Positions 35,184 to 42,945 of a DNA stretch of 64,000 bases are shown here, piece by piece. A program made the position numbers and the translations under genes. This stretch comes from Bacillota bacterium (GTDB lineage: Bacteria; Bacillota; Clostridia; Lachnospirales; Lachnospiraceae). The notes below the pieces were generated by a model that saw nothing but the letters and a program-made list of their open reading frames with translations, was not told where the DNA came from and did not search any database. Positions within the stretch are counted from its first letter, which is position 1. Each line of letters starts with the position of its first letter. The stretch spans positions 186,001 to 250,000 of the forward strand of contig JAEWSH010000133.1 of the NCBI GenBank assembly GCA_023398375.1, in the 5' to 3' direction.

Positions 35184-36020
35184 CTACCATTTTTTGCGAT
35201 ACTCCAGCGGCGTCATGCCTTCCGCTTTTTTGAAGACTTTAATGAAATATGCGGAGTCCTGGAATCCTGAAGAAAGGCAGATCTGTTCGATCGGATCCTT
35301 TGTAAAACGAAGAAGGGATTTGGCACAGGAAATACGTCTGCTGTTCAATGCATTCCCGATCGTGATGCCAAAAGTATTCTTGTATTCACGGGATAAATGA
35401 TATTTACTGATAAAGAAAGTTTCTGATAACTGATCTAAAGTTACTTTTTCGGTGGCATGCGCTTCTATATAAGTCTGTACCTGCTGTAACTTGCTATGAA
35501 TGGAATCCGCGGCAGGTTCCCCGGGTTTGTTTTCCTGAAAACAATGCATGATCAGATCTGTCAGGTATTTATGTGTTTCCATTTCCATAAGAGAAGAACG
35601 CTCCTTTTGGATACGGTAAATGGAAGCGATACAGTTTGTAAAAGATGTAATGTCATACGGTTTAAAAATGGAATGCCCTCCCTGTTCATGAAAGTACCGG
35701 TAATAATAGTCAGCCTGATTACCGTTAAAATGTACCCATGTCAGGGTCCATGGTTCCAAAATACTGCTTTCATGGGCATATTGTTTTCGGCAATCGATCC
35801 AGACACAATCCCCGACTTCCAAATGATGGGTCTGTTTCTCGTAAGAAAGCGTACCCCGTCCGGATGTGACAATAAAAAATAAATACGAATTCAGATTCTG
35901 TCTCGTACTGATATGCGGCTCGATACATTCCAGACTGCCCACCTCCTGTATATATAAAAAATGATTTTTTGCATTTCCGGACGGTGTCGCCAGAATACGG
36001 TCAGATCGTGAAGTTGCCAT
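35184..36020 (-). CDS. AraC family transcriptional regulator
   Basis: This 278-residue regulator has an N-terminal cupin-like sensing domain (VTSGRGTLSYEKQTHHLEVGD) and a C-terminal pair of HTH motifs (TLDQLSETFFISKYHLSREY, then QICLSSGFQDSAYFIKVFKK, MTPLEYRK), the AraC/XylS arrangement. The N-domain suggests a sugar or small-molecule ligand. The start follows AAAGAAAGGAATAAAAAA on the minus strand. It is divergent from gmd, with a 377-base intergenic region holding a structured repeat, a palindrome and the gmd promoter, so gmd is one candidate target. Confidence 0.9.
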   Translation of the reverse strand: MATSRSDRILATPSGNAKNHFLYIQEVGSLECIEPHISTRQNLNSYLFFIVTSGRGTLSYEKQTHHLEVGDCVWIDCRKQYAHESSILEPWTLTWVHFNGNQADYYYRYFHEQGGHSIFKPYDITSFTNCIASIYRIQKERSSLMEMETHKYLTDLIMHCFQENKPGEPAADSIHSKLQQVQTYIEAHATEKVTLDQLSETFFISKYHLSREYKNTFGITIGNALNSRRISCAKSLLRFTKDPIEQICLSSGFQDSAYFIKVFKKAEGMTPLEYRKKW

Positions 36021-36050
36021 TTTTTTATTCCTTTCTTTTCTGAGGGAAAT

Positions 36051-36182
36051 GTGAAAAGAATTTCTAATAAAAACGAAAAGAACCGCTTCTAAGAAATACT
36101 AAGTTTCACACAGGAAGAAGCCTCTTACGAGTCTTTTTCCCTGATTATATGTGCCGCTTGTAGCGGTTTGTCGAGAAGTGTC
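36051..36182 (+). repeat. Structured intergenic element, copy A
   Basis: Four hairpins occur in order. P1 is GTGAAA + AGAATTTCT pairing with AGAAATACT + aag + TTTCAC (one A-A mismatch). P2, weak here, closes loop AAAAGAAC. P3 is GAAGAAG-c-CTC-ttac-GAG-t-CTTTTTC. P4 is GCCGCT-tgt-AGCGGT. Copies B and C share the plan with different sequence in the stems. This copy lies upstream of the gmd promoter and of the divergent AraC start, so it may not be in the gmd transcript. Confidence 0.72.
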
Positions 36183-36204
36183 AAAGCGTATCATAGAACT
36201 TGGC

Positions 36205-36268
36205 TTCATCAATTTGCACATATACACAATATCAATTCGATATTAACGTAATTGTGCAAATTGATGAA
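36205..36268. repeat. Perfect 16-bp inverted repeat, relative of the 23730 palindrome
   Basis: TTCATCAATTTGCACA (36205-36220) is exactly matched by TGTGCAAATTGATGAA (36253-36268). An inner stem AATATC-aattc-GATATT is visible. The outer arm shares TCAATTTGCACA with the long palindrome at 23762. It lies between the structured element copy A and the gmd promoter. Confidence 0.72.
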
Positions 36269-36316
36269 TTCAAATACACATAGCAATAATTTACTATTTT
36301 TGGGCAATATTATTGG

Positions 36317-36345
36317 TTGATGTACTTATTATACAGTAGTATACT
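36317..36345 (+). promoter_or_regulatory. Sigma-A type promoter of gmd
   Basis: TTGATG (36317-36322), a 17-base spacer and TATACT (36340-36345) lie about 50 bases before the gmd ATG. The ribosome binding site GACAGGAG follows. This is the probable start of the gmd-fcl-manC transcript. Confidence 0.65.
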
Positions 36346-36397
36346 CACATAGAAAAGCGCAAAAAAACACAAATTTTTTATAGACAGGAGTATTTAT

Positions 36398-37462
36398 ATG
36401 AATAAAATTGCTTTAATTACAGGTATTACAGGACAGGATGGTTCTTATCTTGCGGAGTTCTTATTGGAAAAGGGGTATGAGGTACACGGCTTGGTACGCA
36501 GGCACAGCATCTCTAACACTTCAAGAATCGATCACATTATTCATTCCGATTATAACAGGGTAAAGTTTTTTCTCCATTTTGCAGATACAACGGACTCCAG
36601 CAACCTGATGAGATTGATTGCAGAAATCAGACCTACCGAAGTATATAATCTTGCTGCGCAGTCACATGTGGGCGTCTCATTTGAAGTACCTGAATATACA
36701 GCAGAGGCAACAGGAACAAGCACGTTGAAATTATTGGAAGCAATCAGAATAAATGGTGGTAACTGCAGATATTATCAGGCATCCACATCCGAACTGTTCG
36801 GCGGAATACCGGAAACGGCTCCGCAGAGCGAGAAGACCCCATTTTACCCAAAGAGTCCTTACGGAGTAGCAAAACTTTATTCTTATTGGATCACAGTCAA
36901 TTACAGGGAATCTTATAACATGTATGCCTGCAACGGCATTCTTTTCAATCATGAATCACCAAGACGAGGTGAGAATTTTGTTACCAGAAAGATTACATTA
37001 GCAATTGCGAATATCATAGCTGGCAAACAGGAAAAATTATCCCTGGGAAATATGAATGCAAAACGTGACTGGGGTTTTGCGGGTGATTATGTAAAGGGTA
37101 TGTGGCTCATGTTACAACAGGAAGCACCGGAAGATTATGTGCTTGCGACCAATGAGACCCATACAGTCAGAGAATTTGTGGAAGCAGCTTTTGAAGAACT
37201 TGGCATTACCATCCGTTGGGAAGGTACCGGTGTAAATGAAAAAGGATATGACAGCAAGTCGGGAAAATTAATGGTGGACGTAAATCCTGAATTCTACCGT
37301 CCGGCAGAAGTGGAATTCTTATGGGGTGATTCTTCAAAGGCAGAAAAAGAACTTGGATGGAAGCGGGACGTCGACTTTAAGAAGCTGGTAGCAATGATGA
37401 TGGATTCTGATCTGAAAGCAATTGCAGGTATCAGCGCAAACAGTTATAAAAAGAAAAAATAA
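36398..37462 (+). CDS. gmd: GDP-mannose 4,6-dehydratase
   Basis: This 354-residue NADP-dependent enzyme converts GDP-D-mannose to GDP-4-keto-6-deoxymannose. It has TGITGQDGSYLAEFLLEKGY, the RR-H segment GLVRRHSISN, YNLAAQSHVGVSF, the catalytic YGVAK and FNHESPRRGENFVTRK. Length matches the family. It has its own promoter and is the first gene of gmd-fcl-manC. The product goes to Fcl for GDP-L-fucose, consistent with the fucosyltransferase-like gene at 20806. Confidence 0.96.
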   Translation: MNKIALITGITGQDGSYLAEFLLEKGYEVHGLVRRHSISNTSRIDHIIHSDYNRVKFFLHFADTTDSSNLMRLIAEIRPTEVYNLAAQSHVGVSFEVPEYTAEATGTSTLKLLEAIRINGGNCRYYQASTSELFGGIPETAPQSEKTPFYPKSPYGVAKLYSYWITVNYRESYNMYACNGILFNHESPRRGENFVTRKITLAIANIIAGKQEKLSLGNMNAKRDWGFAGDYVKGMWLMLQQEAPEDYVLATNETHTVREFVEAAFEELGITIRWEGTGVNEKGYDSKSGKLMVDVNPEFYRPAEVEFLWGDSSKAEKELGWKRDVDFKKLVAMMMDSDLKAIAGISANSYKKKK

Positions 37463-37503
37463 CAGAAATAATATTAAACGAATCAAAAAGAAGGAAACGT
37501 ATT

Positions 37504-38445
37504 ATGGAAAAAACAGATAGAATATATGTAGCCGGACATCGTGGATTAGTAGGCAGCGCAATTGTCAGGAATTTACAGGAAAAGGGCTACACGAATGTAT
37601 TTGGCAAGACGCATAAAGAGCTGGATCTTACCAATCAGTCGCAGGTGCGCAGTTTTTTTGAAGAGGAGGAACCGGATATCGTCATATTGGCAGCAGCAAA
37701 GGTGGGCGGTATCAATGCCAATAACACAGCCCCAGCAGAATTTGCTTATGAAAATATGCAGATCCAATGTAATGTCATTAAGTGCTGCCATGATTTTAAG
37801 GTAAAAAAATTATTATTTTTAGGAAGTACATGTATTTATCCCAAAATGGCACCACAGCCGATCCCGGAAGATGCTTTGCTGACAGGCCCTCTGGAAGAGA
37901 CGAACGAAGCATATGCCATTGCAAAGATCTCAGGACTTAAGATGTGCCAGTTCTTCAAACGTCAGTATGGCGATGACTTTATCAGTTGTATGCCTACAAA
38001 TCTTTATGGACCACGTGACAACTATGACTTGAGCGGCTCCCATGTCATGCCGGCAATGATCCGTAAATTTCATGAAGCCAAAATGAACGCAGCACCATCA
38101 GTTGAATTGTGGGGAACGGGTACACCGCTCCGTGAATTTCTATATGTGGATGATATGGCAGATGCATGCGTATTTTTACTGGAGCATTACAGCGGAGAAC
38201 AACATGTCAATATCGGAACAGGTAAGGAAGTGACGATCCGGCAATTAGCCGAGACAGTACAGAAAACAGTTGGATATCAGGGAGAGATCGTATGGAATAC
38301 ATCCATGCCGGACGGCACACCAAGAAAACTGACAGATGTGTCAAAACTGCACGATCTGGGATGGAAGCATAAAGTTGATCTTGAGGAAGGTGTGCAGCTG
38401 GCATATGAATGGTTCAAAGAGAATGTAGAAAGTGCCAGGTTGTAG
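37504..38445 (+). CDS. fcl: GDP-L-fucose synthase
   Basis: This 313-residue epimerase/reductase has the NADP loop VAGHRGLVGSAIVRNL, ILAAAKVGGINANNT, LFLGSTCIYPK, the catalytic YAIAK and TNLYGPRDNYD, all hallmarks of GDP-fucose synthase (WcaG). It performs 3,5-epimerisation and reduction of the Gmd product. It lies 41 bases after gmd behind AGAAGGAAACGTATT. With manC it completes the path from mannose-1-phosphate to GDP-L-fucose. Confidence 0.96.
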   Translation: MEKTDRIYVAGHRGLVGSAIVRNLQEKGYTNVFGKTHKELDLTNQSQVRSFFEEEEPDIVILAAAKVGGINANNTAPAEFAYENMQIQCNVIKCCHDFKVKKLLFLGSTCIYPKMAPQPIPEDALLTGPLEETNEAYAIAKISGLKMCQFFKRQYGDDFISCMPTNLYGPRDNYDLSGSHVMPAMIRKFHEAKMNAAPSVELWGTGTPLREFLYVDDMADACVFLLEHYSGEQHVNIGTGKEVTIRQLAETVQKTVGYQGEIVWNTSMPDGTPRKLTDVSKLHDLGWKHKVDLEEGVQLAYEWFKENVESARL

Positions 38446-38493
38446 AACAAGCGCTTATTGAAGAATTTTAACAGGGAAGATAAAGGAAAGCAT

Positions 38494-39561
38494 ATGAATA
38501 GATATGGTGTTATTATGGCAGGTGGCGGTGGAACAAGATTCTGGCCGTTGAGCCGTAAAGATTTACCGAAACAGTTTCTGAATCTGACAGGAACAGATAT
38601 CCTGGTCAACGAAACGATTGACCGGCTTGCAGCATCTGTAGACAAAGAAAATATCTTCGTGGTAACGAACGCAGCACAGGCAGAACTTATGTATCACTCA
38701 ACACAGGGAAGATTGCAGAAAAATCATATTCTGGCAGAACCGGCAGCAAGAAATACATCGGCATGTATCGGGTATGCTGCTATGGAAATCGTCAAAAAAT
38801 ATGGAGATGGCATTATGTGTATTTTTCCGTCGGATCATTATATCAGTGAACCGGAAAATTTTGAACATGTGATTGAGAATGCAATTAAGACAGCAGAAGA
38901 TACAGATGAATTGGTGACGATCGGAATCAGACCAACTTATGCGTCGACCGGTTATGGGTATATCAAATTTACTGGACAGGCTGAAAAAAATTATTTTACA
39001 GTAGACGAATTTGTAGAAAAGCCGGATGTAAAAACTGCAAAATCATATTTGAAGACAGGTAACTATCTTTGGAACAGTGGTATGTTCCTATGGAAAGCAT
39101 CTACGATCCTTCGCCATTTTCAGGAACTATTACCGGATGTATATACATGTCTTGCTGAAATCGGAGATTCTATGAACACAAACACGGAGGAGGAGACCAT
39201 AAATAGTGTTTATCCAAAAATTCCTAAAATATCGATCGACTATGGGATTATGGAACGTTCTAGGGATGTACTTGTCGTAGAGGGCAACTTTGGCTGGAAT
39301 GATGTGGGAAGCTGGGATGCATTGCGTGCACTATATGAAGCCGATGAGAATGGCAATATTATTTATGGAGAGCAGATTCATATCGATACCAAAAATTGCA
39401 TATCTTATGCAAAAAGCAAATTAATTGCCGCATTGGGAGTAGAAGACTTGATTATTGTGGAAACGGATGATGCTGTGCTTGTATGTCACAAAGATAAGGC
39501 GCAGGATGTAAAAAAGATAGTAGAAGGGCTGAATGAGCAGGGAAAGACAGAATATTTATAA
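38494..39561 (+). CDS. manC: Mannose-1-phosphate guanylyltransferase
   Basis: This 355-residue nucleotidyltransferase has the signature GVIMAGGGGTRFWPLSRKDLPK and FPSDHYI, and the sugar-binding YGYI and VDEFVEKPD motifs. It makes GDP-mannose from mannose-1-phosphate and GTP. Unlike the long type II ManC it lacks a C-terminal isomerase domain. ATG 38494 follows AAAGGAAAGCAT, and an in-frame TTG 12 codons upstream is less likely. It ends the GDP-fucose operon. Confidence 0.94.
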   Translation: MNRYGVIMAGGGGTRFWPLSRKDLPKQFLNLTGTDILVNETIDRLAASVDKENIFVVTNAAQAELMYHSTQGRLQKNHILAEPAARNTSACIGYAAMEIVKKYGDGIMCIFPSDHYISEPENFEHVIENAIKTAEDTDELVTIGIRPTYASTGYGYIKFTGQAEKNYFTVDEFVEKPDVKTAKSYLKTGNYLWNSGMFLWKASTILRHFQELLPDVYTCLAEIGDSMNTNTEEETINSVYPKIPKISIDYGIMERSRDVLVVEGNFGWNDVGSWDALRALYEADENGNIIYGEQIHIDTKNCISYAKSKLIAALGVEDLIIVETDDAVLVCHKDKAQDVKKIVEGLNEQGKTEYL

Positions 39562-39675
39562 TTTTTGTTGAAAAAATGAATTTCTTAACAGTTTTTTAAC
39601 AGTAAAATCTATTTTTGTGTGTTAATATAGGTAATGGAAACCGCAATTAGTTGTAGATAAAAGGGGAGATTATAT

Positions 39676-40053
39676 ATGGTGGCAGACAAAAATAAATTAG
39701 AACTGGAAAAATATGTAACGAGAATTATGTTGGAAATGGGAGTTCCGGCACATCTTAGAGGATATCATTATTTACGGGAAGCGATCATTATATCCCAGGA
39801 TGATATGGAAACTGTAAGCAGTGTGACAAAATTGTTATATCCAACAGTAGCAAAAAGATTTCACACAACAGATCAAAAGGTAGAAAGAGCTATCCGCAAT
39901 GCGATCGAGGTATCGTGGGCGAGAGGAAATGTTGAAGCGTTTGAGGAATTGTTTGGTTATTCTACTGATTCGGGGAAAGGTAGACCGACCAATAGCGAAT
40001 ACATAGCTCGAATTGCTGATAAAGTCAGATTGGACTTTCAATTATCGGCATAG
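39676..40053 (+). CDS. Stand-alone Spo0A C-terminal DNA-binding domain protein
   Basis: This 125-residue protein matches only the DNA-binding half of Spo0A: GVPAHLRGYHYLREAI, then VTKLLYPTVAKRFHTTDQKVERAI and RNAIEVSWARGN, covering the recognition helix. The phosphorylatable receiver domain is absent, so it cannot be controlled as Spo0A is. It may bind 0A-box-like sites constitutively or compete with Spo0A. The ORF begins with ATG after AAAGGGGAGATTATAT and is closed by a strong terminator, so it is its own unit among polysaccharide genes. It is complete, not a truncated pseudogene. Confidence 0.85.
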   Translation: MVADKNKLELEKYVTRIMLEMGVPAHLRGYHYLREAIIISQDDMETVSSVTKLLYPTVAKRFHTTDQKVERAIRNAIEVSWARGNVEAFEELFGYSTDSGKGRPTNSEYIARIADKVRLDFQLSA

Positions 40054-40081
40054 TATGAAAAATTTATAGTTGGATATCTTG

Positions 40082-40118
40082 AAAAGACGAGGGTTTGCGG
40101 TTGCCCTCGTCTTTTTGG
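40082..40118 (+). terminator. Strong terminator after the Spo0A-C gene
   Basis: AAAAGACGAGGG pairs with CCCTCGTCTTTT around TTTGCGGTTG, followed by TGGGTTT. This is the clearest intrinsic terminator in the window. Confidence 0.9.
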
Positions 40119-40210
40119 GTTTAAATTATAGGGATATTGTGGTAAAATTAAAAAAGTATGTAAATGACTGGTGTATAGATTCTATAGGAAAAAGTATGGT
40201 GTAAAATAAT

Positions 40211-41233
40211 ATGACTGTGATATTACAATTCGGCACGCAGGTCTTATGCTGCGCAGTGTTTGCAATAGTTCCCTTTTTACTGGGAACAATGATTGATTTA
40301 ATGATAAAAGGAAAAAGAAAAAGTCTTCCGGCCACTTATGTGACAGGATTCTTTCTGTTACTTCTTATATTTGAAGGGGCCGCAATTTTCGCGATGAAAT
40401 TAGATCTTTCATTTTCTATGCTTGCAAATTTGTTCAGCATATTATTAGTGCTTACTAGTGCAGCGATGTTGTTCCTGTGCAAGAGACTCCATGTAAATAG
40501 TTTTAATTGGAAAAATATTCTTATAAGACGAAAAACAGATATTATATTCCTGTCCATTTTTGTGCTGCTTTTATTTGCGCTCCAATTAGGAGTGAGTTTT
40601 TATTTTTCGCCAATCGTACAGGAAGATAATACGATGGAAATTGTGCAGACAACGCTTACGACAAATGGTATTTATCTGTATAATTCGATGACGGGGCAAT
40701 TATCTGTAAATGGTATCGCCATGCAGGGAAAATTTATGGCACTGCCGCTGTTTTATGCATATGTATGCCATGTTTTTCATATGGACCCGGGATTCTTGCT
40801 GTATAGAATAGTTCCGGTATGGATACTGATACTATCTTATCTGGTATACGCACATCTGGCACAGCAGATGTTCAGGACAGAGGAAGGTAAGCCTGATTCA
40901 TTTGCAGTTACGGTATTTCTACTGTTATATAGTGCATTATTACTTTTCGGCGACTTCTTATTTACCACGATTTCCTATCGGATTTTTCACTGTGCATGGA
41001 CAGGGGAGACGGTTGTAGTGGCGATCAGTTTACCGTTTATCATTAGCCAGTGCCTTGAGTTGCGAAGGAACAAATGTCGATCTATCTTGTCTATTGGCAT
41101 GAGCGTAATAGCAGTATTTGTTTTGGTCAGTTTAAAGAAAGGAATCACTTACCTTGCACTGACGGGGATCCTTCTTCTTCTGGTGTTCTTAATTACAAAA
41201 GTCAGGAGGCCGGAAACATGCAAAAATTCGTAA
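40211..41233 (+). CDS. DUF6077-like membrane protein, N-terminal part (split gene)
   Basis: This 340-residue protein has about eight membrane helices and an extracytoplasmic stretch VQEDNTMEIVQTTLTTNGIYLYNSMTG that fits DUF6077 membrane proteins of Lachnospiraceae surface-glycan loci. It ends early at 41233 (ITKVRRPETCKNS). The next reading frame (41218) continues with further helices and a soluble tail, which together would make a protein of about 635 residues. One added A in the AAAA run near 41197 would fuse them. The upstream ribosome binding site is weak. Function is unknown; a GT-C-like role is possible. Confidence 0.6.
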   Translation: MTVILQFGTQVLCCAVFAIVPFLLGTMIDLMIKGKRKSLPATYVTGFFLLLLIFEGAAIFAMKLDLSFSMLANLFSILLVLTSAAMLFLCKRLHVNSFNWKNILIRRKTDIIFLSIFVLLLFALQLGVSFYFSPIVQEDNTMEIVQTTLTTNGIYLYNSMTGQLSVNGIAMQGKFMALPLFYAYVCHVFHMDPGFLLYRIVPVWILILSYLVYAHLAQQMFRTEEGKPDSFAVTVFLLLYSALLLFGDFLFTTISYRIFHCAWTGETVVVAISLPFIISQCLELRRNKCRSILSIGMSVIAVFVLVSLKKGITYLALTGILLLLVFLITKVRRPETCKNS

Positions 41234-42117
41234 CATTAATTCTCCATGTGAATCAGACGATAAGAAATTATGGGAAATATGATATTTTATTATATCTTGC
41301 ACTATTGTATTTGGCTTTGCGTTATCTCAATCAGAAAAACAGTCAGAAAGATGTAATCAATAAATGGGATATAAGAGTATGCCTGTATGGCGTATTCGGC
41401 TTTGCAATGCTTTGGAATCCGGTCATTGTCATGTTGATCATTGAATTGATGCCGGAGTTCGTGGATTATTGGAGACTGCTATGGATCATACCAGCAATCG
41501 GAATTCTTGCATATGCCGGAACCAGAATGATTGTAGATTCTTATCAGATCAGCCATCCCGATAAAAAGGACATGCTTTATAAAAATCTGTTGTTTATCAT
41601 TGTCTTGATAGCTTTGGCAGGAACGGTAAATCCATATCATTCGGATTCACTTAAATCAGCGGATAATATTTATGGAATTCCGGATAAAGATATGCAGGTA
41701 TTGCAATACTGGGATAATACGGAAGAAGATATTACATTGTTGGCTGTGAATGCGATTACGGAAGAAGCAAGGAGGTATAATGGCAGGATTAAGACGATCT
41801 ATGGCCGGGATCTATGGAGTACGAGTGCTGTTACGTATCGTATTGATGGTTATGATCAGATGCTATATCTGCTGTATGAATGGATACAGTCACCGAACGG
41901 GAACGAAGATGCGATCACGAAGACAGCTGCTAATCTTAAATGCAATTATCTGGTGGTGTCGAATGGACGTTCAGAGCAGGAGTCACAGGCAGTACCAAGA
42001 GATCCCAATGCAATTGAAGATATGTCGGTAGACCCTGCTGGTTGGGCATTACATGGTTATCAATTAGTCAAAACGACAGATTATTATCATATTTTAAAAT
42101 TAGAGGGAACAGAATAG
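41218..42117 (+). CDS. DUF6077-like membrane protein, C-terminal part (split gene)
   Basis: This 299-residue frame carries four or five membrane helices (LLYLALLYLALRYL, FAMLWNPVIVMLIIELM, LLWIIPAIGILAYAG, LLFIIVLIALAG) and a soluble C-terminal domain from residue 150 (DITLLAVNAITEEARRYNG, IKTIYGRDLWS). ATG 41218 follows AGGAGGCCGGAAAC and overlaps the upstream gene by 16 bases, so independent translation is possible. It looks like the second half of a single polypeptide. The stop overlaps the GTG start of the next GT2. Confidence 0.55.
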   Translation: MQKFVTLILHVNQTIRNYGKYDILLYLALLYLALRYLNQKNSQKDVINKWDIRVCLYGVFGFAMLWNPVIVMLIIELMPEFVDYWRLLWIIPAIGILAYAGTRMIVDSYQISHPDKKDMLYKNLLFIIVLIALAGTVNPYHSDSLKSADNIYGIPDKDMQVLQYWDNTEEDITLLAVNAITEEARRYNGRIKTIYGRDLWSTSAVTYRIDGYDQMLYLLYEWIQSPNGNEDAITKTAANLKCNYLVVSNGRSEQESQAVPRDPNAIEDMSVDPAGWALHGYQLVKTTDYYHILKLEGTE

Positions 42118-42872
42118 TGAAAGAGAAGGAAAACCTGGTTAGTATCATAGTGCCTGTTTATAATGTAAGTGCTTATATTGATATAACGATTCAATCGGTC
42201 TTAAGTCAGACTTATACTGACTGGGAATTATTACTGGTCGAAGATTGCTCAACGGACGATACCCTGGTCCGCATGCAGTCATATACGGATCAAAGGATTC
42301 ATATCATCAGGCAAACGCATAACCAGGGAGCTGCCAGGGCCAGAAATACAGGGCTGCGGGAAGCTTCCGGCAGGTATATTGCTTTTTTGGATGCGGATGA
42401 CATCTGGAATAGCGAAAAATTAGAAAGGCAATTACAATTTCTGCATGAGCAGGATGCAGCATTTGTCTGTACTTCTTATGAGTTCGCAGATGAAGCAGGA
42501 AGAGGAAATGGAAAGATTGCACATGTACCAAACTGTCTTACTTATAAAGAGGCCTTAAAAAATACGATCATATTCACATCAACAGTATTATTTGATACAA
42601 AAAAGATTACCAGGGAACTGATTACAATGCCGGAAGTAAAAAGTGAGGACACGGCTACCTGGTGGAAAATATTACGGAATGGATACAGAGCATATGGTAT
42701 GGACGAAGTCATGGTATGGTATCGACGTCCCGTAAGCTCACTTTCTTCCAACAAAATAGAAGCCATCCGAAGAGTCTGGAATCTATATCGAAAAGTGGAA
42801 GGTCTGTCTATCTGGTACAGTGCATATAATTTTGTTTTTTACGCGGTTAGGACAACATTGAGAAGGCTATGA
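42117..42872 (+). CDS. GT2 family glycosyltransferase
   Basis: This GT-A enzyme of 251 residues has LVSIIVPVYNVSAYIDIT, LLVEDCSTDDTLVRM, QGAARARNTGLREASG and the metal site FLDADDIW. The start is taken as GTG 42117 behind GAGGGAACAGAATA, sharing one base with the upstream stop. The longer frame from 42042 lies inside the DUF6077-like gene. The C-terminus (NFVFYAVRTTLRRL) is amphipathic and may touch the membrane. Confidence 0.85.
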   Translation: MKEKENLVSIIVPVYNVSAYIDITIQSVLSQTYTDWELLLVEDCSTDDTLVRMQSYTDQRIHIIRQTHNQGAARARNTGLREASGRYIAFLDADDIWNSEKLERQLQFLHEQDAAFVCTSYEFADEAGRGNGKIAHVPNCLTYKEALKNTIIFTSTVLFDTKKITRELITMPEVKSEDTATWWKILRNGYRAYGMDEVMVWYRRPVSSLSSNKIEAIRRVWNLYRKVEGLSIWYSAYNFVFYAVRTTLRRL

Positions 42873-42945
42873 GAGAATAAAATCGCTGCGTGTTTATATC
42901 ATGATTTGATTTTTCATAGAGGAATACAAAAGAACGGAGTTAGTT

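Noticed and set aside
36168..36178. 0A box in structured element copy A
   Set aside because: TTTGTCGAGAA is near the Spo0A consensus, but copies B and C do not keep it, so it is probably chance.
36051..36268. Insertion sequence remnant between araC and gmd
   Set aside because: No transposase fragment, no terminal repeats with target duplications. The content is better described as a structured repeat plus a palindrome.
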